A stretch of DNA of 64,000 bases, from positions 124,001 to 188,000 of the forward strand of contig NZ_JACHCP010000001.1 in assembly GCF_014207185.1 (NCBI RefSeq), in the 5' to 3' direction. Numbering within the stretch: position 1 is the stretch's first letter; each line of letters begins with the position of its first letter. The stretch comes from Rhodanobacter sp. A1T4. GTDB lineage: Bacteria; Pseudomonadota; Gammaproteobacteria; Xanthomonadales; Rhodanobacteraceae. The position numbers and the translations under genes were made by a program. The notes beneath the pieces were generated by a model that was not told the origin of the DNA, ran no database searches, and was given only the letters and a program-made list of their open reading frames with translations. Of this stretch, positions 1-9,270 are shown in pieces.

Positions 1-53
1 GCGCAGGCGCTGGATACCATCAATAGAAGCAGCAGGGAAAAGCGCAGACGCAT
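1..53 (-). CDS. Start of a secreted or lipoprotein-like gene, cut by the left edge
   Basis: Only the first 17 or so codons are in the window. They read as a signal peptide: two arginines, a run of leucines, then VSSAC. The cysteine could be a lipidation site, but the residues before it are not a textbook lipobox. The gene lies 87 bases behind the cardiolipin synthase gene on the same strand and may be co-transcribed with it. Its function cannot be told from this fragment. No strong ribosome binding site is visible. Confidence 0.4.
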   Translation of the reverse strand, partial: MRLRFSLLLLLMVSSAC

Positions 54-140
54 GGATGATGTCCGTTGAGGTATCAGCCTATTCAAGGCTGTCGCGTGAG
101 CTGGCGCAAGTCACGTTGCAGCATGCTGCTGGTTTCGGCG

Positions 141-1535
141 TTACAACAGCGGATCGAACAGCCGCGCCACATGCATCGCTACCCGGCGCAGGTATGGCGC
201 GTCGAGGTATTCGCTTTTATCGACGATACGCGCCTTGGCGAAATCGTTCTTCAGCATCGCTTCCACTTCGCCGGCAAAGTGCTGATTGACGATGAGCGCG
301 CTCACCTCGAAGTTGAGACGGAACGAACGGCTGTCGAGGTTCATGCTGCCGACCGCGGCGGTGTCGTTGTCGATCAGCAGCACTTTCTGATGGGTGAAGC
401 CGGGCTGGTAGCGGAACATGCGGATGCCGGCGCCGAGTGCCTCATAAGCGTGCAACGTGGAAGCGAGAAACACGGTACGGTGATCGGGTCGCGAGGGAAT
501 CAGCACACGGACATCGACGCCACGCGCCACGGCCAGTCGCAGCGCCGACAGTACCGAGTGATCGGGCACGAAGTATGGCGTGGTGAGCCACAGCCGCTCG
601 CGTGCTGCATGAATGGCTGCGGTGAAAAACAGCGAGCAGGTTTCCTGCGCGTCGGCCGGGCCGCTGGCCACGATCAGCGCACTGGCCTCACCCGCGCAAG
701 GCGGCGAGGGCAGCAGCGGCGGTGGTGTACCGGTGATCCATTGCCAGTCGCGTGCGAACAGCTGCTGCAGATCGGACACCGCCGGTCCGCGCAGCTCCAT
801 ATGGGTATCGCGCCACGGTGCCAGCGGCGGCTTCAGGCCCAGATATTCGTCGCCGACGTTGAGACCACCGACGAACGCGCGCGCGCCATCTACCACGACA
901 ATCTTGCGATGATTGCGGAAGTTGAGCTGGAAGCGGTTGCGCCAGCGGTGGGTGGCAAACGGATGAATTGCCACGCCACCGGCGCGCAGCGTTTCGACGT
1001 AGTGCTTGGGCAGATCGTGGCTGCCGACGCCGTCGAACAGTACGCACACCGCCACGCCGGCTGCCGTGCGCTCAAGCAGGAGCTGCTGCACGCGTCGACC
1101 CAACTGATCGTCATGGAAGATGAAAAACTGAATCAGCAGGCAGTGCTTGGCTTCGGCCATCGCGGTCAGCATGACCTCGAAGGCGGCATCGCCATCGATC
1201 AACAGTTTCAGCTGGTGTCCGCTGCGAAATGGTCGACCTTGAATCGCGCTGATCGCAGCGTAGCGCGCGCAGTCAGGATCGATCGACGGTGTATTGCCGC
1301 TGCCGTCGGGCGCGCGCGACGAGAGCTTGGACTGCTGGCTGGTGAGGTATCCGAGAAACCGATTGGAGCCAAGATAGAGATAGGGCAGCAGCGTCACATA
1401 TGGCAAAAAGATCAGGCCCAGCGCCCAGCCGATCGCGCCCTGCGGCGTGCGTGTGTGCATCACGGCATGCATGGCCGCGAGCACGCCGAGCACGTGGAAC
1501 AGCACAAAGCCTGCGGTGATCATGCTGGCGGTCAT
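141..1535 (-). CDS. cls: Cardiolipin synthase (phospholipase D family)
   Basis: A 464-residue membrane enzyme that joins two phosphatidylglycerol molecules into cardiolipin. Two hydrophobic segments at about residues 6-25 and 38-56 anchor it. Both phospholipase D motifs (HxKxxxxD) are present: HRKIVVVD at about residues 209-216, and HQKVLLID followed by GSMNLD near residue 390. Length and order match bacterial ClsA/ClsB-type synthases. The family assignment is firm; which Cls subtype it is cannot be decided here. Confidence 0.93.
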   Translation of the reverse strand: MTASMITAGFVLFHVLGVLAAMHAVMHTRTPQGAIGWALGLIFLPYVTLLPYLYLGSNRFLGYLTSQQSKLSSRAPDGSGNTPSIDPDCARYAAISAIQGRPFRSGHQLKLLIDGDAAFEVMLTAMAEAKHCLLIQFFIFHDDQLGRRVQQLLLERTAAGVAVCVLFDGVGSHDLPKHYVETLRAGGVAIHPFATHRWRNRFQLNFRNHRKIVVVDGARAFVGGLNVGDEYLGLKPPLAPWRDTHMELRGPAVSDLQQLFARDWQWITGTPPPLLPSPPCAGEASALIVASGPADAQETCSLFFTAAIHAARERLWLTTPYFVPDHSVLSALRLAVARGVDVRVLIPSRPDHRTVFLASTLHAYEALGAGIRMFRYQPGFTHQKVLLIDNDTAAVGSMNLDSRSFRLNFEVSALIVNQHFAGEVEAMLKNDFAKARIVDKSEYLDAPYLRRVAMHVARLFDPLL

Positions 1536-1582
1536 CGGCGCGCGACCATCGAATGCGAAGTCATCGAAGCAGGCAGCGCCGG

Positions 1583-2965
1583 TTATTGGGCGAGCAGTCG
1601 GTCAGCCAGACTGCGCGCCTGCTGGCGGATTTCCGGCATGGCGGTCGATTCCCACAAGGTGCCGCGCAGCATGCTGCCGATGGCGAACAGGTTTGGCCAA
1701 TAGTCGTTGTCATGCGCGAGCCGCCCATCGGGCATGGCCTGCATGCCGAGGCCGAGCGGATCTGGCGTGATGTGCCCGTTGGTGAGCAGTTGACTGACCA
1801 GCGTATGCGGTGTGCGGCGGATGTCGGTATTCATGCCGGTGGTCTGTATCACCAAGTCGGCATGCAGAGTCTGGGCCGGTCGAGCCTGACCTGGGCTGGC
1901 GTGTGCCGGAGCCAGATGCATTTGCAATGCATCGCCGACGAGCCCCACCGACTGCATGCGTCCGCGCTGGCGATGCAACCGGCCCTCGCTTTCGAGCATT
2001 GCGATCGATTTGCCTGCCTGTGGCGGCATGCGATGTCGCGCTCGCTCCCACGCCCAGCGCGCGTGGCGCAGAAAGCGTGCGCGCTGATCGACGTCAAGTT
2101 CGCGCCACAGACTGGATGTGTGCGGCCGCAGGCTATCGAGAATGGTGCGCCAGTCGCGCTCGTGGGCAGTCGCTTCGCGCAGCAGATGCAGCCAGTGATG
2201 GATGTCCGGGGTGTCGCGCATCGATTCGATCAGCTCGGCGCTGTCGCCAGCCGGCGCGGCGGCTGCATTCAGATGCGCCTCTGGCAGCAGGCCGTGGCGC
2301 GATATCGCGGTGAATTCAGTGTGCGGCCAGCGTGCAGAAAGTTCCAGCAGCACATCGACGGCGGTCAAGCCCAGCCCGATCAACACGACTTTGCGTGGCG
2401 GAGGATGGTTTTCAGTACCGGCTAGCAGGGGCCACGGGTCCACCACATAGCGGCCGCTTGCCAGCGCATCGCTGCTCACGCCACTCAGCGGCTGCGGCGG
2501 CAGGGAACCCAGCGCCAGCACGGCCGCATCTACCCGATGGCTTTCTTCGCCATGGATGACGGTGACGCCATCGCGCTCGGGCACCATGGCCTCGACGGGG
2601 AACGGCACCACGTTCACATCGTGGCCGTTTGCTTTGGCCTGTTTGAGTGCGTGCGCGACTTCGGCTTCGAGGTAATCGCCGTAGCGGCGGCGCGGCAGAA
2701 AGTCGGTGCCGGCAATCGCTGGATCATCACGCTGAACAAAATCCAGAAAGCCGCTGGGCTTGCCGGCGAACATGCTCATCGATGCCGCACGCACGTTCAG
2801 CAGATGGCGATCCGATACGGTGCCATAGGCGACCCCGCGAGCCGGTGAACCGCTGCCTGTGTACCAGTCAAGGTGCAGCGGCTGCGACGGCTTGCGCTCC
2901 AGCAATTCGCTGAGCAACGTAGCGGCCGCGGCACCACCGCCGATGATGGCGACCCGTCGAAACAT
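1583..2965 (-). CDS. FAD/NAD(P)-binding protein (YdhS/HI0933-like)
   Basis: A 460-residue flavoprotein starting with the dinucleotide-binding motif RRVAIIGGGAAAA. The open frame runs further upstream, but the ATG at 2965 is chosen because AAGGAA sits just ahead of it and the Rossmann motif begins at once. A second glycine-rich segment (VVLIGLGLTAVD, about residue 160) fits an NAD(P) site. Such proteins are often annotated 'FAD-dependent oxidoreductase' or 'hydroxyacylglutathione-type FAD/NAD protein'. It follows the cysteine dioxygenase gene by 31 bases on the same strand, so the two probably form an operon; a role in sulfur or thiol metabolism is inference only. Confidence 0.85.
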   Translation of the reverse strand: MFRRVAIIGGGAAAATLLSELLERKPSQPLHLDWYTGSGSPARGVAYGTVSDRHLLNVRAASMSMFAGKPSGFLDFVQRDDPAIAGTDFLPRRRYGDYLEAEVAHALKQAKANGHDVNVVPFPVEAMVPERDGVTVIHGEESHRVDAAVLALGSLPPQPLSGVSSDALASGRYVVDPWPLLAGTENHPPPRKVVLIGLGLTAVDVLLELSARWPHTEFTAISRHGLLPEAHLNAAAAPAGDSAELIESMRDTPDIHHWLHLLREATAHERDWRTILDSLRPHTSSLWRELDVDQRARFLRHARWAWERARHRMPPQAGKSIAMLESEGRLHRQRGRMQSVGLVGDALQMHLAPAHASPGQARPAQTLHADLVIQTTGMNTDIRRTPHTLVSQLLTNGHITPDPLGLGMQAMPDGRLAHDNDYWPNLFAIGSMLRGTLWESTAMPEIRQQARSLADRLLAQ

Positions 2966-2996
2966 GAAATTCCTTGAACAAATGGCGGTGTGGCGA

Positions 2997-3572
2997 TCAG
3001 CTGATATGGCCAGAGACGGCGGCGCGCTGCAGCTTCGCCACCCACCCCGCTTCCGGCTCAGCCTTCTCGTAGGCGAAGTACTGTGCCAGATCACCACCAT
3101 AAACGTGAAGCGTCAGCGCGGTATCGTGTTGCGACAGGTTGCGGCAGCGGTGCGCATGGCTGTCGCCGCCTTCGAACCAGGTGCCATCACCGGGGCCCAG
3201 CCAATCGCGCCCAAGCTCGCGCAGATCCCCCGATATCGGATCGCGCTCGTAGGACTGTACTTCCAATGCACCGAGCAAGGTGACTTCCAGGCCCCACAGG
3301 CCTGCATGGTCGTGCACTGGCGTGATGTGGTTCGGCGGCCAGGCCATCACCAGCACGCTGATCGCTGGCTTGCTTCGTTCGGCCACCAGCCAGCGTTCGA
3401 AGCCATGGTTGCGCGCACGCAAAGGAGCAAAGCGCGTTGTCAACGCTTCCGTATCCTGATGCACCACGCGACCGATTTCTCGCGCCATTGAAGCCAGGTC
3501 GGGCTGTTCGGCTGCGCCATGTTCGAGTGCGATCTCGCGCAGGGTCTTCAAGGTGTGCAGATATTTGCCCAT
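2997..3572 (-). CDS. Cysteine dioxygenase type I (cupin)
   Basis: A 191-residue cupin that would oxidise cysteine to cysteine sulfinic acid using mononuclear iron. The first cupin motif carries the H-x-H ligands (PVHDHAGLWG, about residues 82-91) and the C-terminal part has the third-ligand stretch (LTLHVYGG). GGDSHAHRCRN fits the conserved second-motif region. Length is normal for bacterial CDO. It is first in a likely two-gene operon with the FAD protein downstream. The start is the ATG at 3572; its ribosome binding site is weak. Confidence 0.85.
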   Translation of the reverse strand: MGKYLHTLKTLREIALEHGAAEQPDLASMAREIGRVVHQDTEALTTRFAPLRARNHGFERWLVAERSKPAISVLVMAWPPNHITPVHDHAGLWGLEVTLLGALEVQSYERDPISGDLRELGRDWLGPGDGTWFEGGDSHAHRCRNLSQHDTALTLHVYGGDLAQYFAYEKAEPEAGWVAKLQRAAVSGHIS

Positions 3573-3897
3573 TCAGAAAACTCGGCTGTATTTCAAACGA
3601 ATAACAGTGGAGCATGCGTCTCGTTAAAGACGCGTAAGACGGAAGCGGCATTTTTTTGCGATGCGGTTCGCATGTTCGCAGCGCGTGGCGGAAATGCCGG
3701 TGCGGCCTTGTTTCATGCCGTACGGAGCCTGAGTTTTGAGGCTTGAGAATGCTTGCGCGGTGTCGCGCCGACGTCAAAGGCTGCCGGTCAACAACAATGT
3801 TCCTGGCGTGCGTTGCGCGGACGATCCCAGTCAGCGCCTGGGCGCCGACCGGGATATGTCTTTCATCATTATTCTTACGCCGTCACTGCCCGTTTCA
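3573..3897. other. Intergenic stretch between the TonB-like gene and cysteine dioxygenase
   Basis: No credible gene is seen. The stretch holds the upstream region of the cysteine dioxygenase gene and the tail of the TonB-like transcript. An 18-base inverted repeat (GCGTCT, loop TCGTTA region, AGACGC) lies at about 3616-3633, but no T-run follows on either strand, so it is not a convincing terminator. Confidence 0.5.
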
Positions 3898-4584
3898 TCA
3901 TTGCTGGTGCAGATCGAAACTCACCGGCACGCGTGCCCAGGCGCGCACGGCTTTTCCGTCGACCATCGCAGGCTGAAACTTCCATGATGCAAGCACCTGC
4001 TCACGTGCGCTGCGGTCGAGCAGGGCGTAACCGCTGGTGTGTTCGACTAGCACATCGATCGGTTTGCCGGTCTCATCAACCAGTACACGCAGCAGCACAG
4101 TGCCGTGCAGTTGCTGGCGCATCGCCTGCGCCGGAAACTGCAGCGGTGAGGACCGATAGGCCAGGCTGGCTTCGACAGGATTTGCTGGTGCCGAATTGCC
4201 GGGCGTTGCCGTGCTTGGCGTAATGGTTTGTATCGCTGGAGGCGGTGCAACGCGACCTTCTACGGTCGGCACGAACGGTTGTGCGACGACCGGCGGCACT
4301 TTTGGCTGGCTGTGAGCTACCGTCTTGGGCGGATGCGGCAGTGGTTTCATCACGATCGCGGGCGGTGGCGGTACCACAGCGGGTGGAGTGATGAGCCGAA
4401 TCTGCGGAACCGGCGCTGGCTGCTCCGGCGTGGGTAGCGAAGGCGCGCTCATGGGGCGGGTTGCAATCAGGAGGACGGCAAGATTGAGCGCTATCGCTGC
4501 ACTGAGCGCGGTAATCCGGGTGGCATCAGGATGGTTGGGGTGATGCTGCGTATGACGAGCGTGGGCCAGACTTGCGGAAGACAT
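3898..4584 (-). CDS. TonB-like energy transducer
   Basis: A 228-residue protein with an N-terminal transmembrane segment (about residues 25-43), a proline-rich periplasmic linker, and a C-terminal TonB domain (LQFPAQAMRQQLHGTVLLRV onward to VSFDL). TonB proteins pass energy from the ExbB-ExbD motor to outer-membrane receptors. The ATG at 4584 is chosen over the longer open frame because AGGAGGT stands at ideal distance before it. No exbB or exbD lies alongside, so it is probably one of several TonB paralogues. Confidence 0.87.
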   Translation of the reverse strand: MSSASLAHARHTQHHPNHPDATRITALSAAIALNLAVLLIATRPMSAPSLPTPEQPAPVPQIRLITPPAVVPPPPAIVMKPLPHPPKTVAHSQPKVPPVVAQPFVPTVEGRVAPPPAIQTITPSTATPGNSAPANPVEASLAYRSSPLQFPAQAMRQQLHGTVLLRVLVDETGKPIDVLVEHTSGYALLDRSAREQVLASWKFQPAMVDGKAVRAWARVPVSFDLHQQ

Positions 4585-4913
4585 AAGCGACCTCCTGATG
4601 GCAGTTTGGGATGTGCGATGGCGCCGCGGCCCCACAAGCTGGGTATTGCGCCGCAGCAATTGCAGCGTATGCTCATTCCATGCCGTTGCGCAAGTGAGCT
4701 TGCCGTTGTTTTTCAAGTGGACGGCTGGACGTCCATATCCACGAGCAGACACGTTATCTTGCAAAGGTTGTTTTTGCCGAATCAGTCCAGCGAAGGCAGG
4801 GCGGCCGGTTGATCGGTCGCCTAGCCATGTTTCGATGACCCCGGGTCATCGTAGCCCACCAATAATGTATCCGGGAGCGCCGCTGCATGCCTCCTGATTG
4901 ATCAGGAGTTGCC

Positions 4914-5582
4914 ATGCACGCTACATCTCAGATCGCCGCTCCGCGCTACAGCTTTGGCGATGAACTGGCCAGCAGCGTTATTCACGGTATTGGCATCGTG
5001 CTGAGCATCGCGGGTCTGGCGACCCTGGTAGCGTTCGCCTCGCGCCACGGCGATGCACGCGTGATCGCGGCCAGCGCGGTCTATGGCACCACGCTGATTC
5101 TGCTGTATACCGCCTCCACGCTGTATCACTCGATTCCCCTGGTCAAAGCCAAGCCTACCCTGCGCACGCTGGACCACATCGCGATCTTTCTGCTGATCGC
5201 GGGCACCTATACGCCGTTCACGCTGATTGCCTTGCCGGGGGTGTGGGGTTGGAGTCTGTTTGTCGCGGTGTGGACGCTGGCGCTGCTTGGCAGCGCGCTG
5301 GAAGTTGGGCCGTTGAAGCGCTACCGAAAATTTGCCGTGCTGCTTTATGTCGGCATGGGCTGGATCGGCATGATCGCGTTCAAGCCGCTGAGTGCGTATC
5401 TGCAGAGCGGCGGCACTGCGCTGCTCATTGCGGGTGGTCTGGCATACACCTTGGGCGTGCCGTTCTATCTTTGGCGCAAGTTGCCGTATCACCACTCGCT
5501 GTGGCACCTATGTGTGCTCGGCGGCAGTGTGCTGCATTTCCTGGCCGTGCTGCTTTACGTGATACCCGACGCCCCGGTGTGA
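4914..5582 (+). CDS. Hemolysin III family membrane protein (YqfA/PAQR)
   Basis: A 222-residue protein with seven predicted membrane segments. It has the family marks: SSVIHGIGIVLSIAG near the N-terminus, STLYHS, DHIAIFLLIAGTYTPF in the middle and a late SLWHLCVLGGSVLHF, whose histidines belong to the proposed metal site of the PAQR superfamily. Cellular role in bacteria is not settled. A ribosome binding site (CAGGAG) precedes the ATG. It converges on the DUF456 gene. Confidence 0.9.
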   Translation: MHATSQIAAPRYSFGDELASSVIHGIGIVLSIAGLATLVAFASRHGDARVIAASAVYGTTLILLYTASTLYHSIPLVKAKPTLRTLDHIAIFLLIAGTYTPFTLIALPGVWGWSLFVAVWTLALLGSALEVGPLKRYRKFAVLLYVGMGWIGMIAFKPLSAYLQSGGTALLIAGGLAYTLGVPFYLWRKLPYHHSLWHLCVLGGSVLHFLAVLLYVIPDAPV

Positions 5583-5608
5583 TGGTTGGGGCGGCCGGTC
5601 AAAGTTGA

Positions 5609-6091
5609 TCAGCCAAGCAACAGCGCTAGCCCGAATAGCCCGACCATCATGAGCGAGATCACCAGCTTCAGCAGGGTTCCGAACAACAGACCGATCCAGG
5701 TACCTACGCCTACATGCGCCGAGCGCAGCACGCTGGTACCGGAGGCCAGCTCGCCGAGCAGGGCGCCGATGAAAGGCCCCAGCAGCAAACCCGGGATGCT
5801 GAAGAACATCCCCACCAGCGTACCCAGACTCGCGCCCCACAGCGCCAGACGACTCGCGCCAACACGTTTGGCGCCGAGCGTGCTGGCAATAAATTCGATG
5901 ATCACACCGGCCGTGCCGAGCCCGCCGATGAGCAGCAGCCACCACAGTCCGATATGTCGGTAGTTGTCCACCGCAGCAACGAGCCAGACACCGCCAAAGA
6001 TCATCGGTAGACCTGGCAAGGCGGGGATCACCGAGCCAATCAGGCCACCGATGATCAGCGCCGTGGCCAGCAGATAAAGCGCGATGTCCAT
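5609..6091 (-). CDS. DUF456 family membrane protein
   Basis: A 160-residue protein with about four hydrophobic segments and the glycine-rich pattern of DUF456 (SVIPALPGLPMIFGGVW; LGAKRVGASRLALWGASLG; GPFIGALLGEL). The function of the family is unknown. GAGGAAA lies well placed before the ATG at 6091. It ends 26 bases from the stop of the convergent HlyIII gene. Confidence 0.88.
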   Translation of the reverse strand: MDIALYLLATALIIGGLIGSVIPALPGLPMIFGGVWLVAAVDNYRHIGLWWLLLIGGLGTAGVIIEFIASTLGAKRVGASRLALWGASLGTLVGMFFSIPGLLLGPFIGALLGELASGTSVLRSAHVGVGTWIGLLFGTLLKLVISLMMVGLFGLALLLG

Positions 6092-6140
6092 CCGGGGTTT
6101 CCTCGGCCGACCGAGTCAGCGTAGCTTGATGTGTGGTTGA

Positions 6141-6917
6141 CTACTTTTCCACGAACGCCCGCTCGATTACATAATCGCCCGGTTCGCGCGTGCGTGGCGA
6201 TGCATGAAAACCACGGCCATCGAGCAGTGTGCTCAAATCGTCGAGCATCGCGGGGCTGCCGCAGAGCATGATGCGATCGATGGCGGGATCGAGTGGCGGC
6301 AGGCCAATCGTCTCGCTCATCAAGCCATCGGCGATGGCGTCGGTGATGCGGCCACGATTGTGAAAGGGTTCGCGGGTCACGCTTGGGTAATAGATCAGCT
6401 TTTCGCGTACCAGCGGACCGAGGTATTCGTGCTGCGGCAGCTCGCGCTCCAGCTGGTCGGCGTAGGCAAGGTCACCGATGTTTCGTACGCCGTGAGCCAG
6501 CACGATCTTTTCGAAACGCTCGTAGGTTTCCGGATCACGTACCAGGCTCAAGAACGGCGCGAGGCCAGTGCCCGTGCCGAGCAGATAAAGATGCCGGCCG
6601 GGCTTGAGATCGTTCAGCACCAGCGTACCGGTGGGTTTGCGGCTGACCAGCACCGGGTCACCCGGTTGCAGGTGCTGCAGGCGCGAAGTGAGCGGCCCGT
6701 TGGCGACCTTGATCGAGAAGAATTCCAGGTGTTCCTCGTAGTTCGCACTGGCGATGGAATACGCACGCATCAGCGGACGCCCATCCACTTCCAGCCCCAT
6801 CATCACGAACTGGCCGCTGTCAAAGCGAAAACCGGGATCGCGCGTAGTGCGGAAACTGAAAAGCGAATCGTTCCAGTGATGCACGTCGATCACGTGCTCG
6901 GTCGCCATTGCTGCCAT
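6141..6917 (-). CDS. fpr: Ferredoxin--NADP reductase
   Basis: A 258-residue FAD enzyme moving electrons between NADPH and ferredoxin or flavodoxin. The FAD motif MRAYSIAS is at about residue 50, the NADP-binding GTGTGLAPFLSLV at about 115, and the C-terminal VERAFVEK matches the subclass of Azotobacter/E. coli-type Fpr. Length is typical. Two nearby starts (6917 and 6908) are possible; neither has a strong ribosome binding site. Confidence 0.92.
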   Translation of the reverse strand: MAAMATEHVIDVHHWNDSLFSFRTTRDPGFRFDSGQFVMMGLEVDGRPLMRAYSIASANYEEHLEFFSIKVANGPLTSRLQHLQPGDPVLVSRKPTGTLVLNDLKPGRHLYLLGTGTGLAPFLSLVRDPETYERFEKIVLAHGVRNIGDLAYADQLERELPQHEYLGPLVREKLIYYPSVTREPFHNRGRITDAIADGLMSETIGLPPLDPAIDRIMLCGSPAMLDDLSTLLDGRGFHASPRTREPGDYVIERAFVEK

Positions 6918-7141
6918 GGTGCTATCGTCTCAAGAGAGTGAATTGGGGGCGGAGTCGTCGTGCATCTGACGGCGAGCCGCAGAGTGACGAGGCACTGGCT
7001 GGAGCGTGGCGATGGCTGCGTGTGGCTTGTGCTCGCGACATTTTACGCGATCCGCGATCCGCTCGCCTGTGTGCAGTGATTTGAGAGACCACTGCAGCAT
7101 TCTGAGGCATGATGCGGGCAGCCGACCGTGGGGAGTGTGGT

Positions 7142-7831
7142 ATGGAATCAGGCGCGTCATTGCCCGTGAAAGGGCATCACGTCCATCAGCGTCATTTCGA
7201 CCGGCTGGTGATGCTGTCCGACGGTGTATTCGCGATTGCGATGACGCTGTCGGCGGTGGAGCTGAAGCCAGAGCCTCAGCCCGGTGAAAATTTGCTTCAT
7301 GCATGGGTTGGCCCATTACTGACCTATTTCATCAGCTTCGCCATTATCGGTAGCGTATGGATCAGGCATCGACGCACGCTGGCACATTTGCGTTACGTCG
7401 ATATGCCGATGACGTTGATCAGCCTGCTTTTGCTGAGTCTGGTTGCACTCATGCCGGTCGTAATACGGGTATTGCTCAGCGACGCGATGGGTGCGAATTC
7501 CACCGGTATGCTTATCTACTCGGTCACGCTGATGGCCAACTATGCCTGTCTGGCAGCCGGCTGGGGCTATGCCGCTTTCATCGCTCAGCTCGCGCCGGAT
7601 GTGCCGCGTTCGCGTGCGTGGGGATGGCTGTTGCAGGAGTTGTTCGTGGCGATTGTGTTTGGTGCGGTGGCGCTTTATAGCCTGCATTTGAAGCTGGTGG
7701 CTGCACTGGTCATGCTCGTGGGTGCGGGCTTGCGCATTGCATCGGTGCGGCTGGAGCGCTCGGTCAAAGCCGGTGCGCTCAGTGACGGTAAAGCAAATGC
7801 TCCCCACGAGGACGCCAATCCGGGACAATAG
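7142..7831 (+). CDS. TMEM175 family (DUF1211) channel-like protein
   Basis: A 229-residue membrane protein. The signature of TMEM175, RLVMLSDGVFAIAMTLSAVEL, is at the first membrane helix, followed by about five more hydrophobic segments. Bacterial members form potassium-permeable channels. The open frame starts at 7109, but the ATG at 7142 is preferred because a GGGGAG element precedes it. It lies eight bases before dusA and may be co-transcribed. Confidence 0.85.
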   Translation: MESGASLPVKGHHVHQRHFDRLVMLSDGVFAIAMTLSAVELKPEPQPGENLLHAWVGPLLTYFISFAIIGSVWIRHRRTLAHLRYVDMPMTLISLLLLSLVALMPVVIRVLLSDAMGANSTGMLIYSVTLMANYACLAAGWGYAAFIAQLAPDVPRSRAWGWLLQELFVAIVFGAVALYSLHLKLVAALVMLVGAGLRIASVRLERSVKAGALSDGKANAPHEDANPGQ

Positions 7832-7838
7832 TGGTGAG

Positions 7839-8852
7839 ATGACCGACCCTGTTACCAGTCCCGCCATTGCCAGCACCGAACCCACGATCGCGCCTTGGCG
7901 CGTATGCGTGGCGCCGATGATGGACTGGACCGACCGCCATTGCCGTTACTTCCATCGGTTGCTGTCACCAAGGGCGCGGCTGTATACCGAGATGGTGACG
8001 AGTGCGGCATTGGTGCGCGGGCGGCAGCTGCGCTTGCTCGAACACAGCCAGCAGGAGCATCCGGTGGCGCTGCAGCTTGGCGGCAGTGATCCGCATGAGC
8101 TGGCGCAAGCGGCGCGCGATGGCGCCGAGGCGGGTTACGACGAGATCAATCTCAACGTGGGCTGCCCATCTGACCGGGTACAGTCTGGCCGCTTCGGTGC
8201 CTGCCTGATGCGCGAGCCGGCACTGGTCGGTGAGTGCATGAAGGCGATGCGTAACGCGGTGAGCGTGCCGGTGACCGTAAAGTGCCGCATCGGCGTCGAC
8301 GACCAAGACGACTATGCCGGTCTGCAACATTTCACCGAAACCATGCTGGATGCGGGCGTCGAGATACTGGTGGTGCATGCGCGCAAAGCCTGGCTGCAGG
8401 GGTTGTCGCCGAAGGAAAATCGTGAAATTCCGCCGCTCGATTACGAGCGCGTTTATCGGCTCAAACGCGAATTTCCAGAGCTGGTGGTGGTGATCAACGG
8501 CGGCATCAGCACGGTCGAGCAGGTGCAGGCGCATCTGTGCCAAGTCGACGGGGTGATGCTGGGTCGCGCCGCGTACCACGATCCCTATCTGTTGGCGCAG
8601 ATTGAGGCCGTTCTCTACGGCGAGCCGCTGCCAGGCAGGGACGAGGTATTGCGGCACATGCGCCCATACGTGGAAGCCGAGCTGGCCCGGGGTACCGCGC
8701 TGAAGCACATCGGCCGCCATTTGCTGGGCTTGTATCAGGGCGAGCCGGGAGCGCGTGCGTTCCGCCGCACGATCAGCGAGGGTGCCCATTTGCCCGGGGC
8801 GGGCTGGGAGCTGATTGAGCGGGCGCTGCCGCCCTGTTCGATTGCGGCGTGA
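7839..8852 (+). CDS. dusA: tRNA-dihydrouridine(20/20a) synthase
   Basis: A 337-residue FMN enzyme that reduces uridine 20/20a in the tRNA D-loop. It has the N-terminal VAPMMDWTDRHCRYF, typical of DusA rather than DusB/C, the catalytic-cysteine loop (NLNVGCPSDRVQSGRFGACLM, C in GAC), and the FMN phosphate site (VINGGIS and GVMLGRAAY). The start at 7839 is chosen because a GGTGAG element lies just before it and it gives the family length. Confidence 0.93.
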   Translation: MTDPVTSPAIASTEPTIAPWRVCVAPMMDWTDRHCRYFHRLLSPRARLYTEMVTSAALVRGRQLRLLEHSQQEHPVALQLGGSDPHELAQAARDGAEAGYDEINLNVGCPSDRVQSGRFGACLMREPALVGECMKAMRNAVSVPVTVKCRIGVDDQDDYAGLQHFTETMLDAGVEILVVHARKAWLQGLSPKENREIPPLDYERVYRLKREFPELVVVINGGISTVEQVQAHLCQVDGVMLGRAAYHDPYLLAQIEAVLYGEPLPGRDEVLRHMRPYVEAELARGTALKHIGRHLLGLYQGEPGARAFRRTISEGAHLPGAGWELIERALPPCSIAA

Positions 8853-8934
8853 CAGCGTGCGTTCGTCCGGTCAGTATTCAGCCCTGATTGCCTAATCTGA
8901 ACGCTCTGGCAACTGCCAGTCGGAATGTTGACGT

Positions 8935-9270
8935 ATGGCAACCCACAAATTCTTCACTACAGCTCTGTTTGCATTACTGGGTTTTGGCATGGCACTGACC
9001 GCGTCGGCGCAAACCGACGAACCGGAAGTGACAATGGATCAGGCCGTGCAGAAGGTGCAGCAAGAGACGGGCGGCAAGGTGCTTTCTGCCGAGCCGCATC
9101 ACGTCGGGCGACGGGTGGAGTATCGCATCAAGGTATTGACGCCGCAGGGGCACGTGCGGGTGATGGCGATTCCGTCCGAGGCGAACAAGGTTCCGATGTC
9201 TACACCAGTTTTTACACCATCACTCAAGAATCCGCCTGGCAGAAACCCGGGCAGCAAGGAGAAACACTGA
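8935..9270 (+). CDS. Small secreted PepSY-domain protein
   Basis: A 111-residue protein with a signal peptide ending in ASA at about residue 24 and one PepSY-like repeat (MDQAVQKVQQETGGKVLSAE, then YRIKVLTPQGHVRVMAI). PepSY proteins are periplasmic and often sit beside sensor kinases, where they may modulate signalling. Its stop codon overlaps the ATG of the response regulator (ATGA), so the three genes to 11349 are translationally linked. Confidence 0.85.
   Translation: MATHKFFTTALFALLGFGMALTASAQTDEPEVTMDQAVQKVQQETGGKVLSAEPHHVGRRVEYRIKVLTPQGHVRVMAIPSEANKVPMSTPVFTPSLKNPPGRNPGSKEKH

Noticed and set aside
66-1703. Long plus-strand frame of 545 codons
   Set aside because: It lies opposite cls, which has both HKD motifs. 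The plus frame has no domain and is a shadow of a GC-rich gene.
3616-3633. Inverted repeat as terminator of the TonB-like gene
   Set aside because: There is no T-run on either strand and it lies over 260 bases from the gene end.
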